Positions 25,040-37,467 of a DNA stretch of 64,000 nt are shown in pieces. The stretch is from Manduca sexta. Its lineage: Eukaryota; Arthropoda; Insecta; Lepidoptera; Sphingidae. The position numbers were made by a program, and so were the translations under genes. Location of the stretch: contig NC_051135.1 of the NCBI RefSeq assembly GCF_014839805.1, forward strand, positions 11,225,291-11,289,290, in the 5' to 3' direction. Below the pieces are notes generated by a model. The model saw nothing but the letters and a program-made list of their open reading frames with translations, was not told where the DNA came from and did no database searches. Numbering within the stretch: the first letter of the stretch is position 1; every line of letters begins with the position of its first letter.

Positions 25040-25378
25040 GCCGCATTAAGACAGACAATAGATAATATAGAAAATATTGTATAGTAATTTATGAAAAAAC
25101 CTTAACATTCTAAAAATAAAACCATTCCGCCTGCAAATAGAAATCGAAATATTAAAAAAAAGGTAAACTTTTAATTAATATTTGGTTAACTCTAGGCAAC
25201 AAAGGCAAGAATCTAGGCAAGCCATTGATCTAACAGTACCCATAAAATAAAATTACAGTAAAAAATCGAGAATGTTCTATTACAAAACCGGATGTGACTA
25301 AATCGCTACAGTTCTCCCTAGCTTCTAGTGACTTTCGGATGTTCTTTGCTTGGTATCACGAGTCTCAACTGACAAGAA

Positions 25379-25419
25379 GTCACCAAATAAGGTGACTCTT
25401 AATTCCTAATAAGGAATTA
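25379..25419. repeat. Two adjacent short stem-loops
   Basis: GTCACC (25379-25384) pairs with GGTGAC (25391-25396), and immediately after it TAATTCCT (25400-25407) pairs with AGGAATTA (25412-25419). Loops are 6 and 4 bases. No associated gene was identified. Confidence 0.6.
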
Positions 25420-27170
25420 GGATCACATACTGCCTTTAGAAATGTGTAATCCATTGTAAATTATTATTTTTATGCTAAAACAACAATGGCCAGCTTGACA
25501 CTGGAAAATACCTTTATTCATGACATTAGAATTCCATTCTCACTCGTCCATTTTTCTTATAAAATGTATACTCACCGACATAAATGATGCCGTAATTATG
25601 ATCGTGTCAAGCATCTGTAATCAGTGTAACACAATGGCATTTTCCATAAGGTTACGAATAATAAAAAAAAAATACGATTTAATACTACATAATCATTGTT
25701 ATCAACTTGTATAAATCAACTGTATGTTTTATTTTTATTTATAATAAAACGTTTCGTAACATTCCAATTTACAAAACCGTTTGTACAATAACATCGCGTT
25801 ATCCATATTTATATCTCGTACGTGCTTTTTATTTCGTTTGTTTTTTTTTTAAGTCACAGATATCATTGGGCCCAGCGTAACGAATCCAACCCGACCGTCA
25901 AAAAACGTGATCACGCTTTTTAATCTCAAAACATTATTTAAATAGGCCCCGGGTACATTCGACCTGCCCACGGGTTGTAGACAAAAAATGCTTCGAAACA
26001 TTTTTTTTATCCTAAACGAGACGTTATCCCACGATTCGTTTCGATAATTTTAAAATGCTTTTATCCGCCGGTGTTTTTTTTTTTAATTAAGTCAATTTTT
26101 GTTTATACTGTTTTTATCGGGATACGTGGTCGGGAATTTTTCGTTCGTTATGTAAGGGTTAATGGAATTACAATAAATAACCGTGTAGAAATTTCTGTTT
26201 GGTTGTGGGACATGACCTGTGCGGGTTATCGTCAACAATGTCGTAAGGAATTAGTGTTTTATCATTTGTACTCGTATTGAAGCGTAAAAGAGCTTCTAAA
26301 GCTATCTACATTTCTATTTAACATTTTCTTATGCTTAGTTTTTTGCTCCATAATATGCACTTACCTTAGTTTCCACAAAGAACGAGTTAGAGACATTACC
26401 TTGTCCGCCAATTAGCTGCAACGTTACTCAACGCCCCAATAGATGTGTCGCTTGTTTCGCCTTTGGCCGACAGGTGGCATTCGTCGGCGCCTGCGCCCTG
26501 TTGCAACCGGAAACGCAATTATACAGACGTTCACCGGAAGTCGCCGCGTTCGATAATGACTAGTAACACACTAAATGTAAATAATAATGCTTTATATTTA
26601 ACAAGGGTATTATGCGAAGTTATGTGTACTTCCTTATCTAGCAAGCGGAGTACGAATGAGATTATAGGTAATTGAAAGCAATTATGTAATTAGATAACTA
26701 TGCAGAAAAATATCCGAAGTTTTGGAATTTCTCGTAACCTAGAACACTAATTATAAACTTAATGATGTAGTCGTTAACGCACAAACGTGAGGTCAGTTCG
26801 AAACTCAATAAATACCAGAATAAAAACTTGTACCGTCAACTAGCGAGCGAAATCATCGTAGAAACTTGCATGTCATTATAATATATTGCAGTTTCTAATG
26901 TGTCTATAAGTTGCGCCTTGTACGGCTATAAGTTCAGTGCCGGTCGGAACGGGGCCTTCGTGCGACTTTTACAAACGACAGCGTGTTTGTGTAACCCGTC
27001 TTTGAGCGCGTGTAATTGCTTGTTATAGGACGGGATTGTAAAAAAGTTGAATATGCGATAGATTATTTATTATGGAAATGTGGATATCGTTCCATTTTCA
27101 AATTATATATTAGCAAACCTAACTGAGCTGCAAAATATTCAGTATACTGAATGATGATAAGTGTTGACGC
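25420..27170. other. Non-coding stretch
   Basis: AT-rich sequence with homopolymer runs. No gene or identifiable repeat could be supported. Confidence 0.5.
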
Positions 27171-27174
27171 GGTA

Positions 27175-27549
27175 TAAAGGTTGGTTAAAGAAGGATAAGC
27201 TCATGATATGGCCAAGAGCTCGCTTTTTATCACATGATAAGACGGAAAAGAATTGTTGATCCGCGGGTACCTATGGAGTCTAGGATTGGTAATAACATTG
27301 TGCCTAATAGTAGCAGAGTATGAGTATGGATCGGTACGACTTCGAGTTCGATTCTCATGTCGGGTTATGTTCTATATGAGATTTAATAAGCGATTTGCCT
27401 ATATTGAAGAGGGGTTACGTTTGATTAAAGAAGAATAAGCACCTGATATGACCAGAAGCACGCTGCCACATTTTAAGACTAAAAAAAGAATTGTTGATCC
27501 GCGGGTACCTACAATTTTACATGATTATTAAAATTGTAGGTACCCGCGG
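27175..27549. repeat. Direct repeat unit plus terminal hairpin
   Basis: Two related units of about 99 bp lie 238 bp apart (27175-27273 and 27413-27511). Each has 'ttaaagaa.gataagc', then 'tgatatg.cca.agc.cgct', and ends with the shared string AATTGTTGATCCGCGGGTAC. The second unit runs into a perfect 21 bp inverted repeat (27499-27519 and 27529-27549) with a 9-base loop. The sequence between the units contains GAGTTCGATTCTC, which resembles a tRNA B-box, so a SINE-derived origin is possible. Confidence 0.65.
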
Positions 27550-27559
27550 ATATAGATAT

Positions 27560-30500
27560 TATGTTAAAATCCGCTCTTAAGTCGTCACGTCCCATTTATC
27601 ATATTTACAGTAATATGTAAACTTTTACACGCGTCGTCATGTCGTAAACAAACATCGATGTTTTCAATAACAACAAAGTGGCAAAACGCAAGTCGCTAAA
27701 ACGATACGTTATGTTTACACAAACTTACAAACGAAAGTGAAATGTAAACACGGTGTATTTATCACGAAAAAAAGAATTTTTGAACTCGCCAACTGACGAG
27801 CGAGTCATTTCGGATAAAAATCGAAAGCAACCGAAACCGAAAGTGGATTCCGTTAATGGTGACAATTAACTCGCAAATACAACGTTTGTCGACTTTCCAA
27901 TTCGATGGATAATGTTTTTACTTAAACCATTCGAGTCGCTTGTTTGTTCAGTGCGTTAGCGCCGTGAAATTTGCAATTTCATAAACGTTTGTAACAAAAT
28001 AAACATGCTTAACGTAAACTATGACGGTTACGTTGAGCAACAGAATCGAATATGTTGCTTATACTTGCGGGTACTGGTATCCGTCCTCGTTTAGATTTGT
28101 CCTAGATTATAAGGTCCGCGGACGACTTAGTTATATAGATACATAGCAAATATCCTGTTTTTAGTTCCAATAATCTTTTATTATGAAAAAATAAAAATTG
28201 ATTATTAGTTTTTATATCGGAAACATAAAATCTATTGGGAAAATTTCTCTTTAAAATGAATAAGCAACATTAATTACGTCTCACGTTAATAATTAGTGAT
28301 GATGATCCACTAGTAAAATGCTTCCTATCAATTCGAATCCATTATTCGTAAAAATTTTAAGCGGAGTTAAATACACAACCGTCTCACGTAACTGGATGCT
28401 CTATCATCTTTTTAAGGGATCGTCCGGGACGCACAATCAAATGTCTAGACGTGACACCGGACGTCTTTTACTGAGTTATATTCTTTTGTATTTCAAACAT
28501 ATAGTAGTCCAGGCAGACATTGAACGCTGTGAGAAATAGTCCTGCTATTTTTGAGCCATCTTAAAATTTAGATTTATCACAAAAGCGTCATTTATCTAGC
28601 TTAGGTTGAAAAATTTATCAAGAGTGAAAGATTAAAAGTTTTTTTTGTAAATATCGTTTGAACCGTAACATTTATCATTAAATTCTTAAGGTTTTATGTC
28701 ATTATGTCTAAATAAGGGTATATTTTCTATGCAAGTTTGTACTTTTTGATAAACTGCATGAAGAAAATAGATTAAAGTGATTCATTACCGCAATAAAAAA
28801 TTACAATATTGGTATTTCTGATATTATAATTTATGTAGACATTTCAATTCAACATTCTAAATACTTTATTAGAACTTATATTTGCGATTCTTAAAACGAA
28901 AACTGTAATGCAGAATTCAATGACATTTTTATTACAATTAGAGCTGCAGCTTTTGCTCCTGACCGTTTTCAATTAAATGTAGTCGGATCAACGCCCACCA
29001 GATTGTGAATGAACAGTAAACTACATAATTTATTTACCGCTTGGTTGAATAAACGAGGGACATACATTCCACGTGACATGTACACTTCAATCTGAAATCC
29101 CAAGTATATTTTATCGCAATACGACATCAGAAATCTGTATTACACATTAAAATTTAACACGCCGGGCGAACGAGTCCTCCACGCTTACCAGGTCACTTGC
29201 TTAAAGTATCATAAGATTTCATTTTAAAGACCACTATCAATATTTTAATATCGTCACAGTGTTGAAATTTAATTGGCTCCAGTCGCTCGTGTACATTTCA
29301 TACAAAGTTTCATTCAGATGTAAGTAAATATCGCGATATGAATGTGAGAGATTTGAACGATAAAATCTAACCACGTTTATCTGCATACAATGTCTGTTGT
29401 GTAGAGTAATGGTGTGCGGTCGACATTTACCAACGTGAACTGAACAAATTGATAGTAGAAAGTGAAGCACTTACTTATATCGTGGGTTTGGTACGCTTGT
29501 GTCTCGTTTTGATTTTATTGTTTTATGGCATTATTTACTAAGAGCATAAAGATTGCTTGCTAATTACTAAAACTGCAATTATACATAAATTCATTTAATT
29601 CAATTCGATCATCAACCTTAAGTATATATCTATTATGATTCACAAATTGCCTTTTTCTTTTCACTTTGTGTGCGCTACAAAAAACGCTCGTCAAGAATTA
29701 CATAACTTGACAAGGGTAAGAATATTTTTTGATGAAATAGCAATTTCTTAATTCACCCTTAACCTAACCTTTTTTGATACGATTGTTTAATTTATGCTAT
29801 AACGAGCCCTTAAATTATATTGGAGCGTGTAAGAGACTTTTGTGAATTGCGCAACGCAATTGAAAAGACAAAAATTGCCATTAAGATAAGTAAATGCGTA
29901 CACATGTATCTTCAAAAATCAAATATCGAAAAGATTATTACATGGGTACTTATTTTGATGATATTAAATTGATTATATCGAATATTAAACATAGTTTTTC
30001 GATTACTTAATCATAATATATGGTTTATCCCACAATGGCTTGGCGATTTCAATTTTCGCAAAGGACGACGCTACAAAAAAATATGATTAAGTGAAACGCA
30101 GATGATAGCTAAAAAGATTCAGATCATCATCAACTCTAGTTAGTAGATATATATAAAGATACCGGTACTCATTGAGGTACCGCGGCTGTCGAGTATTAAT
30201 ATAGAAGGAAACCATGAAACAATCAAATCAACTCGAAAGTTTCTCATGACATTTCTGTTGAATTTGATGAACCGGTAGGAAGTACTCGAGCATCGTCTAA
30301 TTCGAAAGTTTCTCATGACATTTTTGAACTACGTCGTTCATCCATTCACATGTAAACTTGTTTACACACAAACTGACATCCTTCAAAGGCGACGTTCACC
30401 GGCGGCGCAGCGTCCTCGCAACCAGTCCTCGCTTAATAACTTTCCCTTTAAAACTATAATCACGTTCTTGTAAGAGCAGTAACACGCAACAGAATGTTAG

Positions 30501-33500
30501 TTAACGCATCCACGCGAGAGCGAGAGTGGATGCCGGATTGATTTTGTCTTAGCACGCGACGTCGGGGGTCAATGTATGAGCGAGCTTTCTCTGAGCGCTG
30601 TGAACATACAACGGTGCCTGCGGAACACTAGTAGTGTTGCGATGTTGATAAACTGACCTGTATCATTGTACTGGATGACGTCTGATATTGTAGGATTAGA
30701 ATATTTCTCGATTAAAGTGTCACATTGAACACAAAATTTGTAAAAATCTTAATTTCTGGGACGCTTTCTAAACCATAGACTATTTATTATTAATGTATAT
30801 CTATAATCCAAATTAATGTTACATTCGTTAAGGCAATTCTCCAATATAATTAATGTGGTTTATATGTGACTTGTATGGATTTGTGGAAAGACCATCTTTA
30901 TTTTTTTTAAAGAAAAATAAAAAGATATTTAAAAATAAAGTTATTTCACCGAACTTATTTTTAGATCGTAAAAAATCAAGTTTGGGAACTTGAAATAATT
31001 CCACTCGTTCTTGGACCGATATAGTTGAAGCAGCCTTGATGTGACAATTAAAATAATGTAATTAATGACAAGCATTGACTCAGTTCTGCATTCGGCCGTG
31101 GTGTTGGCAGCCGTCGGCTTCACCACGAATGTTTACTCCGCATAAACAGCCCGCACGAGACCAGATGCTTCTTGTTTATCTCATCTACATATCTGCGATC
31201 TCATCGCTTGGCCATTACGACAACTTATTGTTTCATTTAAATCCATAACATTTGCACGACATCAAATGCCTTAACGTATTGAACTCTATAGCAGTCTGAA
31301 AACGTTGTATCGACTGCCCCTTTCATAAATATTAATTATTATCTTTTGTTTGCGAGTTCGTTTCTTGTATTTTAATCAGGTGATAGTTGTTCGTGTGGGT
31401 TCGAGATGGTCTTATATGGGTAATTTACAAGTTTGCTATATTTGTTCCACTATAATGTATTAATGTAACCTTGAAGGAAAATTCGGCATCGTGTTTGTAT
31501 CATTGGAATTAATATTATATTGTTATTTGACGATGTTTTTTACGTCATATAGCAAGTTGCCGTCACCATTGTTTAGTCCACATACATTTCTATCAAAAAA
31601 GATAAAGAAAATGCCACAGTCAAACTATGCAAAAGTAACAATAACAAGGTTCGTTCGTTGACACTAAAAACAAATTACGAAGTTAAATTTATACACAAAA
31701 GGTGGAAATTTCCATTTTCTATTTATATGTACCCTGAGTTTCGATGCCACGGTCGATGTTAAAAAAAGAACACCTTTTCTATTTTAACCCTTGTCAGAAA
31801 ACAGGGGTCGCGTCACATTTGCACAAAAGTTCGTTTTTTAAACAATTGCACGGGTGTAGGTGCGGTTAGGGTTATTGCCTGTAGTGAACGTCCAAATGCT
31901 ATTTTAATGTAACGGTGTCGTATATCGGGGTATAGTATGTCGGGCAGACTTTATAACCCTTCTCTTTCTTGAAGGGTACTGTGGACCGCAGTATATTTAC
32001 TACGATATATATTTGTTTGGACAGTGTTAGCAGAATACACTCTACAATGTGTATAAAGTATTTTATACCTAACCTTGCAGTATAAAGCAACAAAATTTTA
32101 GATGATACAAAATTGCCTTTTCAGGCATTCAGAACACTTAGATATGTATACGAAACGTATTTATTATTTATATGTGTATATTTCCAGTGCCGCGGGAATA
32201 CTGGTGTGTAATGATGCGCTTAGATATGTAGAAATCCTCAACGGGCCTGTTTAAAAGCTAATTGGGACGCGAGGGGTCACGGCTTTGACTCTTGCATCCG
32301 TACAAACATTTGCGCGACCTTTTAATATTTGCCTTTGGGCTGCGACACGGTTATGGGACTCCATACTATCGGCCATGTTGTTTACTATTACGTTGTTGTT
32401 TGAACAGTAACGCGATTTACGTGTTCCGTGATTTGGATGGTTCCTTTATTTGTTGTTTTGATTTTCAGTAACATTATGTATATTTGTGTTATTTAATATA
32501 AATTCTTCTATATAAGGTTTATTAACAATTCTTGCGCTTTCAGCCAACTCTTTGCTATTTTAGAAACCAGTTATATTATGATCGTGTTTGCCTAGTTGTT
32601 CGTATCGTCGATTTAGTCAACGACTGATGAGTATCGGATATTTTTATCTCCAGTGTGAGTATATGATATTTTTATCTCCATAGTAAACTGCTGTCGTATA
32701 ATTTATACATCGCGGAAATTTTATAAAAAAAATCCAGTTCTGTTCGTCATCAAGTTACAATTAATTTTTTTAACATTATGTCATAATATGTATATCGAGG
32801 TTTGCGCGCAGGACGTGGTCAATTTTCCTTAACGCTTCATTCAGCTCTAGTATTTTAAAAGTCGGGACTTTCGCTGTTCCATTCAAGGTGAAGCCGAACA
32901 CCATATTTCCATTGACATTGCTGACATTATACTAAGTAGTAAAACATTAGCATAATCCGATCTGATTGCACGTACAATAACATGGTTGCATACCAAACGG
33001 ATTAGTGATTTAATCACAACATTATACGACGATAAACATTCAGCGATAGTGCGGAAGGTGCTGGCTTTATCTTAATTGATACACGCAAACTCTTGTCATT
33101 CCACGCTGATTGTTTTATCTACATCGGGGTTTCCTGTTGATCTATCGAAACATCCTGAGGTATGTCGTGCCATCAGTTAGACATTGTCGATCATCTCTCC
33201 AACCCAACAGTCGGCTTGCGTCATGAAAGTTGTCCCATATCTGTCGCTATGTGTATATGCTAAATGTACATAGTAATGTACATGACGGTTATTGAAAGTT
33301 TAACTGTTACTAGACGAAGCATTGTGTTTATTTAAGAGCTAGTTGTGTGCAAGTTATGAAGTTACTCCTATAGGGATTCTCTAGCAACGAAATGGAAATC
33401 ATTAGTCGGATTTACCACCAACTTTGATCTGGGCTTTGGTCTCTTTAAAGTTGTTTTCAGCAATGAAAAGTAGTATAATTATACAAATCGGGTTTTAAAC

Positions 33501-33650
33501 TTCGATGTGGAGATACAGAACATCAAAATATTATGTCTGCAGCCTTAGTCCGTAACTTTTAAACCATAACTCGTTAACGATTTTTGTCTCAGTACACAAT
33601 ATATGTTTGCTATACAACACACTTCACATATCGGTTAGGTATGTTGGTTA
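27560..33650. other. Non-coding stretch
   Basis: No gene was recognised. A 22 bp exact direct repeat (TCGAAAGTTTCTCATGACAT plus TT) occurs at 30233-30254 and 30302-30323. A 16 bp one (GATATTTTTATCTCCA) occurs at 32637-32652 and 32665-32680. Confidence 0.5.
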
Positions 33651-33659
33651 TACAGTGAG

Positions 33660-33790
33660 AGGCTCGTGAGTGGTGAGTCATCGGGTTCACTTTCACCCGC
33701 CCCCGTGGGCGCGGAGTTCGGTGCGCACGTCGCGACACGGGACCGCGACGGGACCGCTCGCCGACCGGTCGTGTCGAAATTCTGAAGCCG
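33660..33790. promoter_or_regulatory. CpG-rich block upstream of the 470-aa gene
   Basis: About 100 bp of very GC- and CpG-rich sequence ('cgcccccgtgggcgcggag', 'cgcgacgggaccgctcgcc') lies about 1.6 kb upstream of the leader of the gene at 35676. It contains no convincing coding frame. A distal promoter, enhancer or alternative non-coding exon are all possible; none can be chosen from sequence alone. Confidence 0.3.
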
Positions 33791-35414
33791 GTAGCTGTTG
33801 TGAGGCAATACAGCGTATGAGTCAAAAGAAAAGTCGATACTGTTTCATTGAAAAGGTTTTTTGTAGGTTCGTGTGAGGGTAATGTACCGCCATATTGTTT
33901 TCAGGTCGCAAATATTTATTTAGGAAATGCTTGTTCACTAGCGCCTCGATATTTATCGTCTTAGGCTATCTGCACTATATGAACACAATCTAGTTTACTT
34001 GTTAGTGAATGATTGATCGACACACATGAGGTATCCTTTTGGAACTCAGTTGTGATAAAGGGCTCATGCACTAGTCCAATGCTTGATGATGCTAAATACA
34101 TTACTTAAATGTTATTTATATACAGCATTTAATTCTAAATTAAGATATATTAGCGTCAAAGACAATAAAATACCACATCGCCTCGTAAGCGTCACGTTGT
34201 ATATGGTCGACCGGGTCGTAAAAAGTTTACGTATAATATAAAATTTTGGTACTGTTCACAAAGGAAAGATGTTTTCATATAATTTTTTTATAGCTCTCAA
34301 CCGACGCGAAGTCACTTTGCTTAATTTTTATGAATTTTTCAAATGATTTTATATTGGGAGATAACTCGCGGTGTACTAATGGAATGTTTAATTGTGGCCC
34401 ATGTTGTTGTTTTGTTAACTTTTATTAGTTAATAAAAGTTTTATCGCTGCGTACCATCGTGGCCGCGTGGAAATTTATTCAAGACACTTTTAAGGTGATT
34501 TTACGTTTCCGCATTAGCTATTTAAATGTTTGTGCGTGTGGCGTTAATGATGTTTTTATTGTTTTTGGCCAGTTCCTTGACACTTGGGCTCAATTCTGAA
34601 AGTCATTTATTCATTGAAGATTTATAATGAAGAGGTGACATTGCGACGAGTGTGCCATTGTTTCATTATATAGAGCATTTTTTTTCTTTCAATTATTTGC
34701 GGTAACTTGATTTAAAGTAAGATACATTAGGGGCACTGATTGAAGTTTTTAACCTACGTCTGACAATAATATTATATTAAAAATAAAAGAGCGTAGAGCT
34801 ATATATCTAGTCTCTACCAATTAAATTCCAAACTCGTCGACCTCCCAAGCTGTATTTTAGTGAACAAACTTTCTGATTAAAACAATAGTAAAAAAACGTA
34901 GCAGTACCCACACATACGTGCCACTTTTTATAGAACTGGTGATGTTACTGCATTAATATTCGAGTAATTTGAATTCCAAGGAAGAGTTGTTGGCTAATCT
35001 TACTTTCCATTTTGCCCGATTCGTATTATGTGGCAACGATTTTTTTATTGATTTCGTTTTGAACGTAACATAAAAATAAACTGATGATTTTAACGAAACC
35101 TATGCGCGCTCGTAACAGCTGATTGGAGATTTTTTATTGTTCTTATTTATAGATTCATAACATTTAAAAAGAACCTAGATACATATTTTTAGCATTTTCG
35201 ACGACTTTCTATATTTTTTATTGAACTTTAAAAACTTGAAATCAATAAATTACTTTGCGTGTCTAGATCCGCTCTATTAACTTACAAATCAAAAACCTAT
35301 AACATAGGTTATTTTTTATGTAGACCGCAAGGAAAGTAAACAAAGACGGCCGGTTTAATTGTAAAGCGATTAGGGTTGTAAAGTTTCCGGCGCGAGTGGC
35401 TCGGAACGCGATAG

Positions 35415-35420
35415 TCAGTT
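35415..35420 (+). promoter_or_regulatory. Initiator-like TCAGTT, candidate transcription start
   Basis: TCAGTT fits the insect initiator consensus TCA(G/T)T(T/C), which would put the start at the A at 35417. It sits at the AT-to-GC transition that opens the leader. No TATA box about 30 bp upstream and no DPE-like match about 28 bp downstream were seen. Confidence 0.4.
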
Positions 35421-35451
35421 GCGTGGCGCAGCAGTAGGCAGCACTCCCACT

Positions 35452-35490
35452 CGGCAGCGGCGGCGGTGGCGGCGGCGGCGGCGGGCGCGA
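35452..35490 (+). repeat. CGG/GGC trinucleotide tract in 5' leader
   Basis: A run of imperfect CGG units (CGGCAGCGGCGGCGGTGGCG and onward) in the presumed 5' UTR, about 35-75 bases after the candidate start site. It may form stable RNA structure and vary in length. Confidence 0.7.
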
Positions 35491-35575
35491 CTCGCGGCCG
35501 CCGGTACTCGTTCACACCAGTCCACAGCCGACTGCCGCGGCGAACGCACGCGGGCACTCTCACCACACGCCTCCG

Positions 35576-35626
35576 ATGTTAGATTACGATTGCGACATCG
35601 CGACGCGCCTCGGACTTTTGCCGTGA
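35576..35626 (+). promoter_or_regulatory. Upstream ORF 1 (16 codons)
   Basis: ATG at 35576 opens a 16-codon frame (MLDYDCDIATRLGLLP) ending at TGA 35624-35626, wholly within the presumed leader and 49 bases before the main ATG. If the leader is as proposed it could reduce translation of the main frame. Conservation is unknown. Confidence 0.4.
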
Positions 35627-35649
35627 CAGTGAAATTAAATTTATCGAAT

Positions 35650-35658
35650 ATGGGTTAA
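35650..35658 (+). promoter_or_regulatory. Upstream ORF 2 (ATG GGT TAA)
   Basis: A minimal two-codon upstream ORF ends 17 bases before the main start at 35676. Such start-stop-like elements can stall or recycle ribosomes; the function here is inferred only. Confidence 0.35.
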
Positions 35659-35675
35659 ACGGCCCATCGGACGTG

Positions 35676-37088
35676 ATGAGTCCGGGCGAGCGCGCCGCCC
35701 TAGGGCGCCGCGAAGCCGCTCGCCCTCAGTATGCCAACACAGCACCGGGTTTCCCGCCGCCTTACTATCCGCACTACGGAGTGCCGCATCCTAACGCCTG
35801 GCTCGGTGCCCCGCTGATATCCATGGCGGGACGTGCACCGCCGCAGCCACGGAACAACCCTGTGTCTAAGCTGGCTATGCACGCGCAAGGTGTTCCGCTA
35901 ATCATTCAAAACAGACAGGACCGGCGAAAATACAACGCACCGGAACAGCGCAACCACCGTCCATCGGCGCACAGTGAAACGCTCACGAGAGGGGAACGGT
36001 GCGAGCCAGCTGAGGGTAACCGGCCGCGCAACCAGCAGCAGCCGACGCGCACCGCCCGAGGCGGCCGCAACAACAACACGGATGCGGTCAGCGTCGCGAG
36101 CGATGAAAGTTCCGGCTCGACGAACTCCGAGACCATGTTACCCAGGATAATCAAACCGCGAAAACGACGTAAAAAGGATAGAAAACCTAACAACATCGTA
36201 CCGCACGATTTAACAGCTGCTACTTTAGAACTCGGCGACGTCGATCATTGTGCGGTTTCGAGTCTCGGTGCTCCGCATGGTGTTTACGATGATTCTTATT
36301 GTCGGGAGATGTCTTTACCGTATCGTTTAGATGTGAAAGTATTCGAATACCCCGAACCGGTCCCGGAAACATATCGAGTGGCGGCTTTAGGAGAAGCGTT
36401 GGAAGCCAGTCGTTTCGGTTTGGGTGAGGCCACCTCACCTACGGAATCTGCAGTCAGCTCGTGTCAGTGTCGACTTTGTGACCCTGTAGGACAGATTTGG
36501 GATACCGAATCTATCGCGGATTTGCTTGCTGAAAACTCTAGTAGTGATTTCGCTCCGACCAAATTGGAAGATTCTATGAAAGTGGTCGGTCCCCTGGGTA
36601 GACGAGGAGCTGACACGACTTTGCGACGCAGCTGGAGTGATCCCTCGTCGCGGGTCCCAGAGCGGCGCGAGGCTAACAATAATGATTCGTATTCTGCACC
36701 TAATCTATATTCGCTATTCCCACCAACGAGACGAGCTAGTTCACCCGAACCTCGGTCTCCACTTGCTTTGGAAATATCTTCAGAGATCGTCACTTCGATG
36801 AACGGTCACCGCGACCTGGAAATCAAATTGTTCTCGACCTCGCCGCCGGCTACGAACTCCGACCGACGCTCCTTCTTCGCCGACAAAAGTGAAAGTGCTG
36901 TGAACAGATGTACGATCGCGAGCTACGATATCAAAGTGAACAGTGCAGTGATCAGTAGCGGAGTCGAATCTAGTGTTAATGCCCATGGCAAAAAGAGTGA
37001 AGACGTGTCGAATGTGGGATGCCCGTCGGTGTTCTCGGGCGGCACGCCCTCGCGCAATATTTGTGATTTAGCCTTAGTTTCTGCCTGA
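35676..37088 (+). CDS. Uncharacterised 470-aa disordered protein, single coding exon
   Basis: The frame has an in-frame stop upstream at 35580-35582 and its first ATG at 35676 (G at -3), ending at TGA 37086-37088. It is by far the longest ORF in the window and is GC-rich in an AT-rich region, so it is very probably a real gene. I do not recognise the family. Visible features: a Pro/Tyr-rich N-terminus (about 18-40), a Gln/Asn/Arg-rich stretch (about 80-135), an acidic-Ser stretch, then a strongly basic segment PRIIKPRKRRKKDRKP (156-171) that could act as a nuclear localisation or nucleic-acid contact. A Cys cluster CQCRLC followed by DPVGQIWD (263-276) comes next, then RSWSDP (318-323), an exact RSxSxP 14-3-3 consensus, with a further RRASSPEP at about 352-359. 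No signal peptide, membrane segment or enzyme motif was seen. The blocks at 156-171, 212-230 and 263-276 look the most constrained. Introns in the 5' UTR cannot be excluded. Confidence 0.88.
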   Translation: MSPGERAALGRREAARPQYANTAPGFPPPYYPHYGVPHPNAWLGAPLISMAGRAPPQPRNNPVSKLAMHAQGVPLIIQNRQDRRKYNAPEQRNHRPSAHSETLTRGERCEPAEGNRPRNQQQPTRTARGGRNNNTDAVSVASDESSGSTNSETMLPRIIKPRKRRKKDRKPNNIVPHDLTAATLELGDVDHCAVSSLGAPHGVYDDSYCREMSLPYRLDVKVFEYPEPVPETYRVAALGEALEASRFGLGEATSPTESAVSSCQCRLCDPVGQIWDTESIADLLAENSSSDFAPTKLEDSMKVVGPLGRRGADTTLRRSWSDPSSRVPERREANNNDSYSAPNLYSLFPPTRRASSPEPRSPLALEISSEIVTSMNGHRDLEIKLFSTSPPATNSDRRSFFADKSESAVNRCTIASYDIKVNSAVISSGVESSVNAHGKKSEDVSNVGCPSVFSGGTPSRNICDLALVSA

Positions 37089-37461
37089 AGTACTCGCGGT
37101 GGAGTGGTATGTCGGTCCCTTCGGGCATTCCACTGGCTCTCCGCTCACCATTTGAGCTGGACTCAAATAGTCACAGCGAGGCACGCACGGAGCGTCTCAA
37201 CGCGACCCTTTAAAATTGAGATCTCCGAATCGGTTTCCTTTAGATTCTATAATTAATTTATTGCTAACAGTAGCTTAGGAAACTTATGTGGAACTTTATC
37301 TGGTAATACGTAGATGTATGTTATGAGTCGCCGTTTTTCATCGTTAAAAATTTATACGTTGATTTAGCACAGCATAGTAAATTACAGTGTTACATTCATA
37401 CTTAGATTTTATAGCGTCTTTATTGCTTCTAAGTTGCTTTGTGAAGTTCAAACGCATCCGT

Positions 37462-37467
37462 AATAAA
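37462..37467 (+). terminator. AATAAA poly(A) signal candidate
   Basis: This is the first AATAAA after the stop of the 470-aa frame, giving a 3' UTR of about 380-400 bases. The downstream sequence has no striking GT-rich element. Transcript data are needed to place the end. Confidence 0.4.

Noticed and set aside
36464..36793. 109-codon minus-strand frame inside the orphan gene
   Set aside because: Antisense shadow produced by the GC-rich codon use of the 470-aa gene.
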